A stretch of DNA of 6,177 nucleotides from an uncultured Odoribacter sp. (GTDB lineage Bacteria; Bacteroidota; Bacteroidia; Bacteroidales; Marinifilaceae), in NCBI GenBank assembly GCA_947176455.1, contig CAMWQQ010000094.1, forward strand, positions 1 to 6,177. Direction: 5' to 3'. The notes under the pieces are model-generated. The model made no database searches, was not told the DNA's origin, and saw only the letters and a program-made list of their open reading frames with translations. The position numbers and the translations under genes are program-made. Position 1 is the first letter of the stretch; each line of letters starts with the position of its first letter. Below are positions 4,158 to 6,177 of the stretch, piece by piece.

Positions 4158-5174
4158 ATGAGTGTCAAAGAACAATATTGGAAGTATTCGCTGATTGTCC
4201 TGATTCTTTTGCTTGGCGTCGTGATATTTTGGGAGATAACCCCTTTCCTGGGCGGGCTGATGGGGGCTTTCACCCTTTATGTGCTGTTGAGAAAACAGGC
4301 TTTTTATCTGACGGAGCGGAAGCATTGGAAGAAATGGATGATGGCTGTGTTTTTGTTGTTGGAAACCATTCTTTTCTGCCTGATACCGATAGCCTTGGTC
4401 GTGTGGTTTTTCATCGGCAAGATAAAATCCGTGAATCTGGACCCTCAGGGGTTGCTGGCGCCCGTGCAAAATGTGGCGGACTGGATACGTGGCAAAACCG
4501 GATACGATGTCCTGGATAGCGGAAATATCGGTGCATTGGTCGGTGTTTTGCCCCAAATCGGACAGGCGTTGATGGGAAGCATCAGCAGTTTTTTGGTGAA
4601 TGTGCTGGTGCTTTTGCTGATATTGTATTTTATGCTGACCAGCGGTCGGAGAATGGAGGACTATGTGCAGAAAATCATGCCTTTCAACCGGCGTAACAAG
4701 AAAGATGTCCTGCATGAATTTTATACGGTTGTCCGTTCCAATGCGATAGGCGTGCCCGTGCTGGCTGTTGTACAGGGCGGAGTTGCCATGTTGGGCTACT
4801 GGCTGTTCGGGGTGCCGGAAGCCTTGTTGTGGGGCATCATTTCGTGTTTTGCGACGGTCATTCCGGTGGTCGGGGTCGCTATCGTCTGGATTCCTTTGGC
4901 GCTTTATCTGGGGATTGCCGGGCATTGGGGCATGGCGGCGGGACTGGCTGCCTATTCCGTTGTCGTTGTTTCCAACGTGGACAATCTGATCCGGACCGTT
5001 TTGCAGAAACAAATGGCGGATACGCATCCTTTGATTACGATTTTCGGGGTGGTGATCGGTTTGTCCCTGTTCGGTTTCATGGGGGTGATATTCGGGCCGT
5101 TGCTCTTGTCCGTCTTTGTGCTTTGCGTGGAGATATTCCGGGAAACTTACCTCGCAAATGATAAAAATGAATAA
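4158..5174 (+). CDS. AI-2E family transporter (PF01594-type polytopic membrane protein)
   Basis: This 338-residue inner-membrane protein has about eight hydrophobic segments: near 9-27, 28-45, 60-86, 144-162, 195-215, 220-250, 255-275 and 300-325. A soluble loop lies at about 90-140. The late region carries the family hallmarks: GVPEALLWGIISCFATVIPVVG (218-239), DNLIRTVL (275-282), and HPL....GV..GL..FG..G...GP (290-314). The family is named after a proposed autoinducer-2 exporter, but other members are Na+/H+ antiporters or have no known substrate, so the name should not be read as evidence for quorum sensing. The length is typical. It is divergent from the nitroreductase-like gene and co-oriented with ftsY 65 bases downstream. 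I found no convincing promoter and no clear terminator. Confidence 0.92.
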   Translation: MSVKEQYWKYSLIVLILLLGVVIFWEITPFLGGLMGAFTLYVLLRKQAFYLTERKHWKKWMMAVFLLLETILFCLIPIALVVWFFIGKIKSVNLDPQGLLAPVQNVADWIRGKTGYDVLDSGNIGALVGVLPQIGQALMGSISSFLVNVLVLLLILYFMLTSGRRMEDYVQKIMPFNRRNKKDVLHEFYTVVRSNAIGVPVLAVVQGGVAMLGYWLFGVPEALLWGIISCFATVIPVVGVAIVWIPLALYLGIAGHWGMAAGLAAYSVVVVSNVDNLIRTVLQKQMADTHPLITIFGVVIGLSLFGFMGVIFGPLLLSVFVLCVEIFRETYLANDKNE

Positions 5175-5178
5175 CTTC

Positions 5179-5211
5179 TTGTCACTGGTGTTAAAATTAT
5201 TTATAACTTAG
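5179..5211 (+). promoter_or_regulatory. Tentative ftsY promoter
   Basis: TTG (5179-5181), a 22-base spacer and TAACTTAG (5204-5211) fit the consensus with one mismatch in the -7 element. They would give a leader of about 25 bases. The intergenic region is AT-rich, so a chance match is possible. Confidence 0.35.
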
Positions 5212-5239
5212 TGCTTTGAAATTTATATGATTTTTTAAA

Positions 5240-6177
5240 ATGGCATTATTTGGATTATTCGGAAAGACGAAGAAAGAAAATTTGGAGAGAGGTCTGGAAA
5301 AGACCAAGGAAAGCGTATTCCAGAAGCTGGCGAGGGTGGTTGTCGGGAAGTCGAAGGTGGACGATGAGGTATTGGATGACTTGGAGGAGGTGCTGATTAC
5401 TTCCGATGTCGGGGTGGAGACGACGATGCGCATCATCAGAAGGATTGAGGAGCGGGTGGCGCGAGACAAATATATGAATGTCGACGAATTGAATCGGGTG
5501 TTGAAGGAGGAGATTGTGGCGTTGCTGAAGGAAAATACGGTTAATGATTCCGATTCGTTTGAATTGCCGGGGAACGGCGTGCCTTATGTGATTATGGTGG
5601 TCGGGGTGAACGGTGTAGGGAAGACGACGACCATTGGAAAATTGGCTTATAAATTCAAGGAAGCCGGGAAAAAGGTGGTCTTGGGCGCTTCGGACACTTT
5701 CCGGGCGGCGGCGGTGGACCAGTTGGTCATTTGGGCGGAACGCGTGGGCGTGCCTATCGTGAAGCAGGCAATGGGTGCCGACCCGGCTTCGGTGGCTTAC
5801 GACACGTTGTGCAAGGCGAAGGCGGATGGTGCCGATGTGGTCATCATCGATACGGCGGGCCGTTTGCACAACAAGGTTAATTTGATGAACGAGCTGACCA
5901 AAATCAAGAACGTGATGAAAAAGGTTTTGCCCGATGCTCCGAATGAGGTGCTGTTGGTGCTGGACGGTTCCACCGGACAGAATGCCTACGAGCAGGCAAA
6001 GCAGTTTACGCTGGCGACGGAGGTGAATGCGCTGGCGATTACGAAGCTGGACGGAACCGCCAAAGGCGGGGTGGTCATCGGCATTTCGGACCAGTTCAAG
6101 ATACCGGTGAAGTACATCGGCATCGGGGAGCAAATGGACGACCTGCAGGTTTTCGACCGCGAGGCGTTTGTGGATTC
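5240..6177 (+). CDS. ftsY: FtsY, signal recognition particle receptor GTPase (3' end outside window)
   Basis: 312 complete codons are visible from ATG 5240 to the edge, with no stop. FtsY receives SRP-bound ribosomes at the inner membrane and, through mutual GTP hydrolysis with Ffh, hands nascent membrane proteins to SecYEG. The N-terminal helical domain occupies about 20-100. The NG GTPase follows: P-loop GVNGVGKT (122-129), DTFRAAAVDQL (152-162), DTAGR (204-208) and TKLDGTAKGG (268-277). The closing segment YIGIGEQMDDLQVFDREAFVD is the family's usual C-terminal helix region, so probably only around 5-10 residues are missing. There is almost no acidic A domain, as is normal for short FtsY. 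The amphipathic start MALFGLFGK probably contacts the membrane. In many Bacteroidota ftsY follows rpmB-rpmG-DUF4295; here it follows the AI-2E permease. Confidence 0.96.
   Translation, partial: MALFGLFGKTKKENLERGLEKTKESVFQKLARVVVGKSKVDDEVLDDLEEVLITSDVGVETTMRIIRRIEERVARDKYMNVDELNRVLKEEIVALLKENTVNDSDSFELPGNGVPYVIMVVGVNGVGKTTTIGKLAYKFKEAGKKVVLGASDTFRAAAVDQLVIWAERVGVPIVKQAMGADPASVAYDTLCKAKADGADVVIIDTAGRLHNKVNLMNELTKIKNVMKKVLPDAPNEVLLVLDGSTGQNAYEQAKQFTLATEVNALAITKLDGTAKGGVVIGISDQFKIPVKYIGIGEQMDDLQVFDREAFVD

Noticed and set aside
4014..5027. 337-codon antisense open frame opposite the AI-2E permease
   Set aside because: The translation is a His/Gln-rich shadow of a clearly conserved membrane protein; no promoter or family match is visible.
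4158..5174. Reading the AI-2E permease as evidence for quorum sensing
   Set aside because: The family name rests on one proposed function; no luxS or Lsr-type genes are in the window and members have diverse or unknown substrates.
5255..6133. 292-codon antisense open frame opposite ftsY
   Set aside because: It is a shadow of the highly conserved FtsY GTPase. Absence of stops follows from codon bias on the coding strand.

Overview
The window looks like a chromosome segment from a member of the Bacteroidota, most likely order Bacteroidales. Three things point there. Promoters have the TAnnTTTG -7 element with TTG or TTTG about 20 bases upstream. The protein families are typical of the group: a DUF5686 outer-membrane barrel, LptB, a DUF5053-like small protein and a secreted nitroreductase-like protein. 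Most genes lack Shine-Dalgarno sequences and the tRNAs have no encoded CCA. I cannot name a genus.

Layout. Bases 1-1037 hold the 3' part of a DUF5686 outer-membrane beta-barrel gene. It is followed on the same strand by lptB, the ATPase of the lipopolysaccharide export machine (1088-1819). A tRNA-Gly(CCC) on the + strand (1905-1977) and a tRNA-Pro(TGG) on the - strand (3211-3284) point at each other and bracket a compact accessory block of about 1.2 kb. The block holds a small DUF5053-like gene with a perfect palindrome in its promoter (2116-2358), and a convergent higBA-type toxin-antitoxin operon on the - strand (toxin 2746-3087, antitoxin 2469-2774). One hairpin between them can terminate both transcripts. 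To the right are a secreted nitroreductase-like gene on the - strand (3363-3986), a divergent AI-2E-family membrane permease (4158-5174) and ftsY, the SRP receptor GTPase, which runs off the right end (5240-6177).

How the parts relate. DUF5686, lptB and ftsY belong to cell-envelope and membrane-targeting housekeeping. The block between the tRNAs appears to have been inserted. The terminators at its two edges share an exact 19-bp direct repeat (2005-2023 and 3186-3204), as expected if one bidirectional terminator shared by two convergent tRNA genes had been duplicated when the block arrived. Within the block, the toxin mRNA is predicted to start at or next to its AUG (leaderless). The overlapping antitoxin instead has a full AAAGGAGG Shine-Dalgarno sequence, which is rare in this phylum, so the two genes may be translated by different modes. 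Both promoters in the block carry inverted repeats built on a TACGA half-site. I see no clearly new multi-gene system. The block and its regulatory architecture are the part most worth following up.
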